A program made the translations under genes and the position numbers. Below, piece after piece: positions 1 to 5,243 of a stretch of 6,800 nucleotides of DNA. Below the pieces are notes generated by a model. The model was not told where the DNA came from and made no database searches. It was given only the letters and a program-made list of their open reading frames with translations. Source of the DNA: Anaerolineae bacterium (GTDB lineage Bacteria > Chloroflexota > Anaerolineae > 4572-78 > J111); the NCBI GenBank assembly GCA_020433835.1, contig JAGRBY010000392.1, positions 1 to 6,800 of the forward strand, read 5' to 3'. Within the stretch, counting starts at the first letter, position 1. Each line of letters starts with the position of its first letter.

Positions 1-225
1 CTCCTCGGCCGATCCGGGCGGCGGGCCGTAGTTATTGGCCAGGTCGAAATGGGTAATACCCAAATCGAAGGCGCGGCGCAGCATCGCCCGGGCATTCTCC
101 AGCGGATCAACGCCGCCGAAGTTATACCACAACCCCAGCGAAACAGCCGGCAGCCGCAGCCCACTGCGGCCGGAGCGATTATAACGCATCGAGTCGTAGC
201 GCGTATCTAACGGTAAGTAATTCAC
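1..225 (-). CDS. yghZ: Aldo/keto reductase, YghZ/Gpr type (N-terminal 75 codons, runs off left edge)
   Basis: This is the N-terminal part of an NADPH-dependent cytosolic aldo/keto reductase. The E. coli member YghZ/Gpr reduces L-glyceraldehyde 3-phosphate and methylglyoxal-like aldehydes. Translating the minus strand from a GTG at 225 gives an open frame to the window edge. Residues 22-34 (GLRLPAVSLGLWY) and 58-75 (THFDLANNYGPPPGSAEE) closely follow YghZ as I remember it. Asp61 and Tyr66 sit at the spacing of the AKR catalytic Asp and Tyr. The catalytic Lys and His and the cofactor-binding C-terminus lie outside the window. The GTG start is supported by AAGGAG six bases upstream and by the expected short N-terminal tail. 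The gene is divergent from the acetyltransferase at 509. The family call is firm; the exact substrate is inferred. Confidence 0.92.
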   Translation of the reverse strand, partial: MNYLPLDTRYDSMRYNRSGRSGLRLPAVSLGLWYNFGGVDPLENARAMLRRAFDLGITHFDLANNYGPPPGSAEE

Positions 226-508
226 GTGTGTCTCCTTCGTACATACTATTGTGTTTATAGAAAAAGAGTTTGCCACGCCTTACAGCTTAATTCAAAACAC
301 CGTAATCATCTGTGGCGATAACTTCATTGAGGGTGAATTGGCTCGGGGTAGGGAGTCGACATCCTCTCTATTGTAATCACGATGGGCCTAATTTCGAAAA
401 TTCACAAAGCAAGCATGGGCGCAATCGCCGCAAGATTTAGCCCCGTGTATAAGGTGCGGTATAATTCTAGTAGGCCAACACAAACACCTATTTATAAGGA
501 GATACTTT
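226..508. other. Divergent intergenic region between aldo/keto reductase and acetyltransferase
   Basis: This 283-bp spacer must hold the promoters of both divergent genes. On the minus strand there is a TATAAA at 254-259, about 30 bases upstream of the reductase GTG, but no convincing -35 box at 16-18 bp from it. On the plus strand a TATAAT at 460-465 faces the acetyltransferase. I see no ORF with a ribosome binding site, no tRNA-like fold, no strong inverted repeat and no recognisable riboswitch in between. The middle portion (about 290-430) remains unexplained. Confidence 0.5.
436..465 (+). promoter_or_regulatory. Putative promoter of the GNAT acetyltransferase gene
   Basis: A perfect -10 hexamer TATAAT lies at 460-465. 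The best -35 candidate is weak: TTTAGC at 436-441, 18 bp upstream. Transcription would start near 472 and give a leader of about 37 nt ending in AAGGAG (496-501), seven bases before the ATG. The -10 is clear; the -35 is poor, so a weak or activator-dependent promoter is possible. Confidence 0.45.
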
Positions 509-964
509 ATGTATTCTACCCCTGACGCTCAGGTCACCCTGCAAGAAATCACCGAAGAAACGCTGGGGCCTATCTTACGCTTAGAAGTTGCTGATAATCA
601 AAAACATTTTGTGGCGACAAATGCCGTTTCAATCGCTCAGGCCCATTTCTCTCAAAATGCCTGGTTTCGAGCTATTTATGCCGATGATACCCCGGTGGGT
701 TTCGTTATGCTCTACATCGATGAAGAAAAACCGGAGTATATGGTCTGGCGCTTTATGATCGACAAGAATCAGCAAGGCAAGGGGTATGGCTACCAAGCAC
801 TATTGAAGGTTATCGAGCATGTGCGCAGCTTACCCAAGGCCAAAGATTTGTTTCTCAGCTATGTGCCCAAAGAGGGCAATGCCTCGCCATTTTATCGCCA
901 ATTGGGTTTTGAAGAAACCGGCGAAATGGATCAAGGCGAGAACATTATGAAGTTGATGTTATAG
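509..964 (+). CDS. GNAT family N-acetyltransferase, BltD/spermidine-acetyltransferase-like
   Basis: This is a cytosolic acetyl-CoA-dependent N-acetyltransferase of 151 aa, a single complete GNAT domain. The acetyl-CoA pyrophosphate-binding motif A (Q/R-x-x-G-x-G) is visible at residues 89-94 (QGKGYG), after the beta-4 strand MVWRFMID (78-85). Motif B is the C-terminal NASPFYRQLGFEETGE (124-139), with Tyr129 at the position where many GNATs carry the catalytic acid. The overall layout, including VGFVMLYID (63-71) and the closing ENIMKL, resembles Bacillus BltD, a spermine/spermidine acetyltransferase. Substrate assignment rests on that resemblance only; other small amines or amino acids are possible. 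AAGGAG seven bases upstream supports the ATG. The stop codon touches the left arm of an inverted repeat, and the next gene begins 95 bp later in the same direction. Confidence 0.88.
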   Translation: MYSTPDAQVTLQEITEETLGPILRLEVADNQKHFVATNAVSIAQAHFSQNAWFRAIYADDTPVGFVMLYIDEEKPEYMVWRFMIDKNQQGKGYGYQALLKVIEHVRSLPKAKDLFLSYVPKEGNASPFYRQLGFEETGEMDQGENIMKLML

Positions 965-1036
965 TTGGGTGGATGGTTAGTTTGATAGTTGGTTATTGTC
1001 TATCCCACCAACTATCAAACCATCCATCCATCCAAC
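964..1036. repeat. Long imperfect inverted repeat (30-bp arms) after the acetyltransferase gene
   Basis: The left arm (964-993) and right arm (1007-1036) pair at 27 of 30 positions around a 13-base loop. The inner 14 bases (GTTTGATAGTTGGT against ACCAACTATCAAAC) pair perfectly. One of the three mismatches would be a G-U wobble in RNA. The outer right arm carries about three CATC tetranucleotide copies. The left arm starts at the last base of the acetyltransferase stop codon. The transcript would form a very stable hairpin, but no T-tract follows, so this is not a canonical intrinsic terminator. It may be a dispersed palindromic repeat or an RNA-processing or stability element between two co-directional genes. 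Confidence 0.8.
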
Positions 1037-1059
1037 CCCCATCTACATAGGAGACTGTT

Positions 1060-2451
1060 ATGCAATCGAAAAAAGTATTAAACTCCATTTTAGAAACTAT
1101 CGGCAATACACCACTGATCCGGCTCAACAGCGTGACGCGGGGTATTGAGGCCGATCTACTGGCCAAAGTGGAATATTTCAACCCCGGTGGTTCGGTCAAA
1201 GATCGGATCGCGATGGGCATCATCGAGGAAGCCGAGCAGAGCGGACGCTTGAAACCGGGTGGCACCATTGTTGAGTCGACCAGCGGTAACACCGGTGTCG
1301 GGCTGGCGATTGTGGCCGCGCTGAAGGGCTACAAAACCGTTTTTGTGATGCCCGATAAAATGAGCCAGGAAAAAGTGCAGCTGCTGCGGGCTTACGGTGC
1401 CAAAGTCGTCATCACCCCGACGGCAGTCGAGGCCGATGACCCGCGCAGCTATTATTCGGTCGCCCGCAAGTTGGTTGAGGAGACGCCCAACTGCATTTTG
1501 GCCAATCAGTACCACAACCCCGAAAACCCCAAATCGCACGTACTTACAACTGGGCCGGAAATCTGGGAGCAGACGGAGGGCAAGATTGATATCTTTGTAG
1601 CCGGTATGGGAACAGGGGGAACCATCACCGGCGTAGGGCGTTACCTCAAAGAGAAGAATCCCAAAATCCAGATTGTTGGGGTCGATCCTATCGGCTCGAT
1701 TTTGTACGATTTGCACCAGGGCAAAACGGATGTGGTTGCCGAGTCGTACAAGATTGAGGGCATCGGCGAAGATATTTTACCCAGCACGCTCGATCTGTCG
1801 GTGGTTGATGAAGTGGTTAAGGTTAATGACAAAGAAAGCTTTTTGATGACGCGCCGTTTGGTACGCGAGGAAGGCATCTTCTGCGGTGGTTCGTGCGGCT
1901 CGGCGGTGGCTGGAGCGCTGCACTACATTCGCCGGCATCAGCTTGGCCCCGATAAAACCGTGGTGGTGGTTCTGCCCGATTCCGGTTCGCGCTATCTCAG
2001 CAAAATTTTCAGCGACGATTGGATGCGGGAGAACCGTTTCCTGGAAAGTTCGATGGACGAAGCCCGGGCAATACACGTGCTGCAATCAAAGGCTGTCCGT
2101 GATGTTTATACGGTCAGCCCCAACGACACCATGCGCAATGTTATCGAGCTTATGAAGGAGCTTGATATTTCGCAGCTGCCGGTGGCGGACAACGGCCAAC
2201 TGGTCGGGATGGTTTCTGAGGTAGAGCTGCTCAATCATATGCTGTTCTCTACCCACCAACACAGCCCCGATGAAACCATTGCCGAGATGATTAGCACCAA
2301 CGTAACGACTGTGGATATCGACGCCCCCATGGAAACGCTAATGAGCATTTTTGCCACGGCTCGGGTTGTGGTTGTTTTAGAAAACGAGCAAATCGCCGGG
2401 GTTATTACCAAGATTGATTTGTTGGATTTTCTGGCGAAGAAGGTAGCGTAA
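1060..2451 (+). CDS. cbs: Cystathionine beta-synthase with C-terminal CBS domain pair
   Basis: This PLP enzyme condenses L-serine with L-homocysteine to cystathionine, the first step of reverse transsulfuration, in the cytosol. The 463-aa protein has a fold-type II catalytic core (about 1-330) and two CBS domains (about 345-392 and 408-460). Visible motifs are GGSVKDR with PLP Lys47, the substrate loop TSGNTG (74-79), the PLP-phosphate loop GMGTGGTITG (182-191), EGIGED (233-238) and PDSGSRY (306-312). There is no N-terminal heme-binding extension like that of vertebrate CBS. The CBS pair suggests allosteric control by an adenosyl ligand such as SAM, which is inferred. The ATG has AGGAG six bases upstream. 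A cystathionine gamma-lyase-type gene faces it, which supports CBS over cysteine synthase, as does the fused CBS pair. Confidence 0.95.
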   Translation: MQSKKVLNSILETIGNTPLIRLNSVTRGIEADLLAKVEYFNPGGSVKDRIAMGIIEEAEQSGRLKPGGTIVESTSGNTGVGLAIVAALKGYKTVFVMPDKMSQEKVQLLRAYGAKVVITPTAVEADDPRSYYSVARKLVEETPNCILANQYHNPENPKSHVLTTGPEIWEQTEGKIDIFVAGMGTGGTITGVGRYLKEKNPKIQIVGVDPIGSILYDLHQGKTDVVAESYKIEGIGEDILPSTLDLSVVDEVVKVNDKESFLMTRRLVREEGIFCGGSCGSAVAGALHYIRRHQLGPDKTVVVVLPDSGSRYLSKIFSDDWMRENRFLESSMDEARAIHVLQSKAVRDVYTVSPNDTMRNVIELMKELDISQLPVADNGQLVGMVSEVELLNHMLFSTHQHSPDETIAEMISTNVTTVDIDAPMETLMSIFATARVVVVLENEQIAGVITKIDLLDFLAKKVA

Positions 2452-2454
2452 TCG

Positions 2455-2544
2455 ATTGGTCCAGTTTCTGCCATTGATGTAAATGCGCTCAAACGGGCAG
2501 ACACGTTAAGGGCAACATAACGTCGATAAGGAAACTGGACCAAT
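2455..2544. repeat. 90-bp element with perfect 14-bp terminal inverted repeats, between convergent genes
   Basis: ATTGGTCCAGTTTC at 2455-2468 is repeated exactly in inverted orientation at 2531-2544, enclosing 62 bp. Inside lies a second small palindrome, ACGTTA (2503-2508) and TAACGT (2518-2523), with a 9-base loop. The element sits three bases after the CBS stop codon and 24 bp before the end of the gamma-lyase gene, so transcripts from both sides would enter it. I see no target-site duplication next to the arms and no T-tract. It could be a MITE-like repeat, a bidirectional terminator or a structured 3' UTR element. Confidence 0.75.
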
Positions 2545-2548
2545 CTTA

Positions 2549-2570
2549 AACCAGGGGCAGCTCGCTGGTT
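2549..2570. terminator. Small hairpin overlapping the end of the gamma-lyase gene, possible weak terminator
   Basis: AACCAG (2549-2554) and CTGGTT (2565-2570) pair perfectly across a 10-base loop. The right arm overlaps the gamma-lyase stop codon (2569-2571). On the plus strand the hairpin is followed at 2574-2581 by a moderately T-rich stretch, so it could stop CBS transcripts. On the minus strand only TTAAG follows. This is weak support for termination. Confidence 0.3.
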
Positions 2571-3714
2571 ACAGTTCTTTTAACGCTTCGGCCAAATCGG
2601 CCTGAAGATCGTCGATATGCTCAATGCCAACCGACAAGCGAACCAGGCCGGGGTCGACAGCGATATCAGAATCGGCGGTGGAGGCGTGAGTCATGGCGTA
2701 CGGCACCTCGATCAGAGACTCGACGCCACCCAGCGACTCGGCCAGCGCGAAGAGGTGGGTGCGTTTGACCATTTCGCGAGCAGCCGCTTCGCCGCCCTTG
2801 AGAATGATGGAGATCATACCGCCAAAGTCGCGCATCTGGCGTTTAGCCAATTCATGCTGAGGATGCTCAGGCAGACCGGGGTAGATGACCCGGGCGACCG
2901 CCGGATGGTCTGACAGCCATTGGGCTAACGTTAGCGCGTTGCGACAGTGGCGCTCCATCCGCACGGCCAAGGTTTTGATACCGCGCAGCACCAACCAGCA
3001 ATCCTGCGGTCCCGGCACTGAGCCAATGGCGTTTTGCAGAAACTTTAACTGCTCGTAGGTTTCGGTATTGTTAAGCATGACTGCGCCGCCCACGACATCG
3101 GAATGGCCACCTAAATATTTGGTGGTGCTGTGCAGCACGATGTCGGCTCCCAACGCCAAGGGGTTTTGCAGGTAGGAGCTGGCAAAGGTATTATCGACCA
3201 CCACCTGGGCTTGCCGGGCATGAGCCAGCTCGGATAAGGCCGCAATATCGGCCAGTTTGAGGTTGGGATTGGTGGGGGTTTCCAACCAAACCAGCTTGGT
3301 GTTGGGTTGGAGGGCTTGCTGAAAAGCATCGAGATCGGTTAGATCAACGTACGAAAATTCCAGCCCGTAATGCTTGAGGACCTTATCGAACATGCGATAG
3401 GTACCCCCATAGACATCATCACCCACCACAATATGATCACCCGGCCGCATCAGGCGCATGACGATATCGGTGGCGGCCAAGCCCGAGGCAAAGACCAGGC
3501 CATGCTTGGCTCCTTCCAAGGCGGCCAGGTTGGCTTGGAGAGCCGTGCGGGTTGGGTTGTCGGTACGTGAGTATTCATACCCCAGATGGTGTCCAACCTC
3601 AGGTTGAACATAGGTTGAGGTTTGGTAGATGGGGGTCATAATCGCCCCGGTTGAGGGGTCGGGTTTCTGCCCCGCGTGGATAGCTAAGGTATCGATCTTA
3701 TATTCTTGGCTCAT
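2569..3714 (-). CDS. Cystathionine gamma-lyase / gamma-synthase family PLP enzyme
   Basis: This is a trans-sulfuration enzyme of the Cys/Met-metabolism PLP family (fold type I, normally a cytosolic tetramer). Beside CBS it most likely cleaves cystathionine to cysteine, 2-oxobutyrate and ammonia. The 381-aa length is typical. Motifs are YSRTDNPT (49-56), ASGLAATD (76-83), YGGTYRMF (102-109), ETPTNPNLKL (145-154), VVDNTFASSYLQNPL (172-186) and the PLP lysine in HSTTKYLGGHSDVVGG (Lys199). The later SLGGVESLIEVP segment keeps the Glu seen in both cystathionine lyases and synthases, so sequence alone does not separate lyase, gamma-synthase or O-acetylhomoserine-using variants. I chose ATG 3714, preceded by AAAGGA about six bases upstream, over the in-frame GTG at 3744, which lacks a ribosome binding site and would add 10 residues. 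It is convergent with the CBS gene. Confidence 0.92.
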   Translation of the reverse strand: MSQEYKIDTLAIHAGQKPDPSTGAIMTPIYQTSTYVQPEVGHHLGYEYSRTDNPTRTALQANLAALEGAKHGLVFASGLAATDIVMRLMRPGDHIVVGDDVYGGTYRMFDKVLKHYGLEFSYVDLTDLDAFQQALQPNTKLVWLETPTNPNLKLADIAALSELAHARQAQVVVDNTFASSYLQNPLALGADIVLHSTTKYLGGHSDVVGGAVMLNNTETYEQLKFLQNAIGSVPGPQDCWLVLRGIKTLAVRMERHCRNALTLAQWLSDHPAVARVIYPGLPEHPQHELAKRQMRDFGGMISIILKGGEAAAREMVKRTHLFALAESLGGVESLIEVPYAMTHASTADSDIAVDPGLVRLSVGIEHIDDLQADLAEALKEL

Positions 3715-3842
3715 TATTTTTCCTTTGATGTTGACACAGAACACGACCGGCCTTGAAGCAAGTGTATTGCCATTAAAACGGGCACTCTCACTTTAAAAAG
3801 TAAAAAAGGCCAAACCGTTTCATACGAGATTGACTTAATACT
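3715..3842 (-). promoter_or_regulatory. Long untranslated leader of the gamma-lyase gene
   Basis: From the predicted transcription start near 3842 to the ATG at 3714 the leader is about 128 nt. It contains AAACGG and CCGTTT blocks that could pair over roughly 30 nt, and within them a small ACTTT/AAAGT stem. No SAM-box or T-box hallmark was recognised, and there is no clear terminator hairpin before the ribosome binding site. It may be a regulatory leader or only an untranslated spacer. Confidence 0.35.
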
Positions 3843-3848
3843 ACTTAG

Positions 3849-3876
3849 AGTATAAATTTTTCTCAGTGGCTGTCAA
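3849..3876 (-). promoter_or_regulatory. Sigma70-type promoter of the gamma-lyase gene
   Basis: On the minus strand a perfect -35 box TTGACA (3876-3871) is followed after 16 bp by TATACT (3854-3849), five of six matches to the -10 consensus. This is the best promoter in the window. It points at the gamma-lyase gene and lies just downstream of the DUF3307 stop codon, so the lyase need not depend on readthrough from the upstream minus-strand genes. Confidence 0.75.
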
Positions 3877-3902
3877 AGGTAGATTGAGTCAGAACGGTTA
3901 TC

Positions 3903-4271
3903 CTAAAAGACAAGAATGACGTAGGCTATCATCGCCAGAACCAGAATATGAAAGGTCTGGTCAACCATAATGCGCATGATCGAGATGTTGCTTTGCTTGA
4001 AGATGTGTATCCAGGCTTCTACAATTTTTGTCGAGTCGATAATCCAGTGAGACAAAAATATGAGAGCGCCAACACCCAGATAAATCCCTAAACCGGTCGA
4101 GTTTTCGGGAGAAAGCCATAAAAACATAATAACAGCGGCTGTGTAAATTGTATAATGAACTAAACCTGGCGCTGTAAACAAACCCCGTTTTTTACCTTGC
4201 GCCATCCAATCATTTTGTAACAGCCAATCGCCTACCAAATGTCCAATCACTAACCAATTAAATGTGTCCAT
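3903..4271 (-). CDS. DUF3307 family small integral membrane protein
   Basis: This 122-aa inner-membrane protein has about four predicted membrane segments (roughly residues 3-19, 37-54, 61-79 and 103-122). It carries the family's polar signatures inside or next to the helices: HLVGDWLLQNDWM (11-23), His39 in LVHYTIY, SHWIIDSTK (74-82) and DQTFHILVL (104-112). These His/Asp patterns match DUF3307 as I know it. The biochemical role of the family is not established, and the buried His/Asp residues could suggest metal or ion binding, which is speculation. AAGGAGGGA ends five bases before the ATG, one of the strongest ribosome binding sites here. The gene lies 54 bp after a zinc-ribbon-like gene and overlaps a possible 19-codon ORF, so translational coupling is plausible. 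Confidence 0.8.
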   Translation of the reverse strand: MDTFNWLVIGHLVGDWLLQNDWMAQGKKRGLFTAPGLVHYTIYTAAVIMFLWLSPENSTGLGIYLGVGALIFLSHWIIDSTKIVEAWIHIFKQSNISIMRIMVDQTFHILVLAMIAYVILVF

Positions 4272-4309
4272 AATGCTCCCTCCTTTTTGCCTAATTGAAA
4301 ACCGTTCAT
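4250..4309 (-). CDS. Possible 19-codon ORF overlapping the DUF3307 start
   Basis: ATG at 4309 is preceded by GGAGG five bases upstream and opens a 19-codon frame (MNGFQLGKKEGALWTHLIG) that stops with TAG at 4252-4250. The frame covers the DUF3307 ribosome binding site and ends 20 bases inside that gene in another frame. It begins 16 bases after the stop of the zinc-ribbon-like gene. Such an arrangement could keep ribosomes over the DUF3307 start and couple translation. The ribosome binding site is real in sequence; translation of the peptide is unproven. Confidence 0.35.
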   Translation of the reverse strand: MNGFQLGKKEGALWTHLIG

Positions 4310-4325
4310 AGTAACCTCCACAACA

Positions 4326-4511
4326 TCAGTCTTCCAGTTTAGTATCTTTACCTTTTCGCTTTTGAAGATGCCAGCCTTGGCAGGCCGGGCAGCGCCACCA
4401 CATGACCATCTCTGAGCCGACTCGGACATTGACTCGCCGAATTGGCTCTACGACCCGGCCGGTTGTCGGACAATTCAGTAATGTCTTAGGCTTGTCCTGA
4501 AGATCGCTCAT
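4326..4511 (-). CDS. Small zinc-ribbon-like protein (61 aa), function unknown
   Basis: I do not recognise a named gene. The protein has CPTTGRVV at 14-21 and, after a predicted two-strand region, WWRCPACQGWH at 38-48. Cys14, Cys41, Cys44 and His48 would make a four-ligand zinc site of the CPxTG...CPxC-x3-H kind seen in short conserved hypothetical proteins. The tail is highly basic (KRKGK, 51-55), as expected for nucleic-acid contact, but that is inference. No ribosome binding site precedes the ATG at 4511, and no alternative in-frame start was found nearby, so translation may be weak or leaderless-like. It lies between the STAS gene (87-bp gap) and the DUF3307 gene (54-bp gap) on the same strand. 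Confidence 0.65.
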   Translation of the reverse strand: MSDLQDKPKTLLNCPTTGRVVEPIRRVNVRVGSEMVMWWRCPACQGWHLQKRKGKDTKLED

Positions 4512-4598
4512 GAGGGTCGCAATTGGTCTCAGACTTATACTAATTTTTTAGTCGTAATATTCGATACGTCAGCCTCGATTACTAAAATAGAGTTCTAT

Positions 4599-4952
4599 TT
4601 ATGAAAAGTTGGCCCAGGCCAAGTCTCCCCGTATTACGAAGATTTGATCGAGCTGCATTATTCTAAACAGCCGGCACATGTGAGCACTGGGATTATTGAG
4701 AATGATTTCGATATTTTTTCGGGAAAGTTCTTTTTTAGCTTCCAACAAGAGACGCAGCCCGGAAGAGTCGATAATTTCTGCTTCACTCAAATCAATGGTT
4801 AAGGAACTGGCTTCTACATTTTCCAGTTTCTGTGAAATCTGAGAAAACTCGAGTAATTTCGATGCTCTAACATCGATATCACCAATTAATTTTAACATCC
4901 AGGTATCATTATCTGAGATCAGTCTGGTCATAAAATTCATCGCTCTTCTCAT
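4599..4952 (-). CDS. STAS-domain protein, anti-sigma factor antagonist-like (SpoIIAA/RsbV type)
   Basis: This single-domain STAS protein of 117 aa is cytosolic. In this family an unphosphorylated serine-bearing form binds an anti-sigma kinase and releases a sigma factor or another partner. The signature DLSEAEIIDSSGLRLLLEAKKE is at residues 54-75, with the phosphorylatable serine in DSSGL (Ser63 or Ser64). A strand resembling the family's first (WMLKLIGDIDVRAS) precedes it, and NNPSAHMCRLFRIMQLDQIF forms the C-terminal half. I chose ATG 4952 because TGAGG lies five bases upstream and the length fits the family. An in-frame ATG at 5018 would add 22 residues without a ribosome binding site, and 4940 is another option. 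No partner kinase or sigma factor is present here, so its circuit is unknown. It is divergent from the Crp-family gene. Confidence 0.82.
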   Translation of the reverse strand: MRRAMNFMTRLISDNDTWMLKLIGDIDVRASKLLEFSQISQKLENVEASSLTIDLSEAEIIDSSGLRLLLEAKKELSRKNIEIILNNPSAHMCRLFRIMQLDQIFVIRGDLAWANFS

Positions 4953-5104
4953 CCTCGCCTCACATAGTATGCTTATTTTGGTCGTATTCTCAGCCGCTGT
5001 ACAAACCAGAGCCCTCATTTAGAAGTTGATGTTTTTTTCGGCTTGGTGCTATACTACGAAGTCACATTCTTAAAAGACATTTTTGATAGCACTTTGACTA
5101 TAAT

Positions 5105-5138
5105 TTGACACTAGCTATTGATAATTCGATTATATAAT
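5105..5138 (+). promoter_or_regulatory. Putative promoter region of the Crp-family regulator gene
   Basis: A perfect TATAAT lies at 5133-5138 and a perfect TTGACA at 5105-5110, but they are 22 bp apart, too far for one standard promoter. TTGACA could pair with GATTAT at 5128-5133 (17-bp spacer, four of six matches). Either choice puts the start site at about 5140-5145, upstream of all three CRP-like sites. Another TATAAT is at 5099-5104, without a -35 box. The AT-rich stretch may also hold the divergent STAS promoter. Confidence 0.5.
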
Positions 5139-5156
5139 GATCATGGCGTTATTGTC

Positions 5157-5172
5157 TGTGTTCTAGCGCACA
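5157..5172 (+). promoter_or_regulatory. CRP-like operator 1
   Basis: TGTGT-TCTAGC-GCACA matches the CRP pattern TGTGA-N6-TCACA at eight of ten arm positions, with TGTG and CACA perfectly inverted. It is centred at 5164.5, the first of three sites at 23-bp steps. Confidence 0.55.
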
Positions 5173-5179
5173 CAAATGA

Positions 5180-5195
5180 TGTGATTTAAAGCATA
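5180..5195 (+). promoter_or_regulatory. CRP-like operator 2 (one good half-site)
   Basis: TGTGA-TTTAAA-GCATA has a perfect left half and three of five matches in the right half of the CRP pattern. It is centred at 5187.5, exactly 23 bp from sites 1 and 3, and shares the first 11 bases with site 3. Confidence 0.45.
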
Positions 5196-5200
5196 CATTT

Positions 5201-5220
5201 GCTGTGATTTAAAACACAGC
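5201..5220 (+). promoter_or_regulatory. CRP-like operator 3, near-perfect 20-bp palindrome
   Basis: The core TGTGA-TTTAAA-ACACA (5203-5218) matches the CRP pattern at nine of ten arm positions. The palindrome extends to GCTGTG and CACAGC (5201-5220) with a single A/A mismatch. The site lies 23 bp before the ATG of the Crp-family gene, which carries a CRP-type recognition helix. Autoregulation is the simplest reading, and it is an inference. Confidence 0.65.
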
Positions 5221-5229
5221 TTTTTCTTT
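5201..5229 (+). terminator. Terminator-like hairpin plus T-tract in the leader (possible attenuator)
   Basis: The same palindrome, read as RNA, forms a six-pair GCUGUG/CACAGC stem that can extend by three A-U pairs beyond one mismatch. It is directly followed by TTTTTCTTT (5221-5229). This is the layout of a short intrinsic terminator placed just before the ribosome binding site. The stem is modest, so the activity is uncertain; the DNA operator function may be the real reason for the symmetry. Confidence 0.4.
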
Positions 5230-5243
5230 GTCGGTAGGATACA

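Noticed and set aside
993..1292. Minus-strand frame running from the CBS gene into the inverted repeat
   Set aside because: Its C-terminus is only the translated tetranucleotide repeat (Gly/Trp/Asp-rich), and it has no domain; it is not a gene.
1156..1716. Long open frame on the minus strand inside the CBS gene
   Set aside because: The plus-strand frame encodes all expected CBS motifs. The opposite frame shows no recognisable domain and is a coding shadow, as are the other opposite or shifted frames within the genes.
3744..3744. GTG start ten codons upstream of the gamma-lyase ATG
   Set aside because: It has no ribosome binding site, and the added residues match nothing in the family; ATG 3714 has AAAGGA at good spacing.
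3831..3860. Plus-strand TTGACT followed by TATAAA as a promoter
   Set aside because: There is no plus-strand gene downstream for over 1 kb. The same bases carry the much better minus-strand promoter of the gamma-lyase gene.
4539..4600. AT-rich palindromes ACTAA-N6-type at 4539-4552 and AAATAG/CTATTT at 4585-4600 as terminators of the STAS gene
   Set aside because: The stems are five to six A/T pairs with little GC, expected by chance in such AT-rich sequence. I would not call them terminators without a folding score.
5018..5018. Upstream ATG for the STAS protein
   Set aside because: It lacks a ribosome binding site and would add a Cys-containing 22-residue tail unusual for single-domain STAS proteins; ATG 4952 has TGAGG five bases upstream. 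It cannot be excluded fully.
5157..5220. CRISPR-like short array
   Set aside because: The three units share only the TGTG start and CRP symmetry, with 23-bp steps and no repeat/spacer structure. An operator array explains them better.
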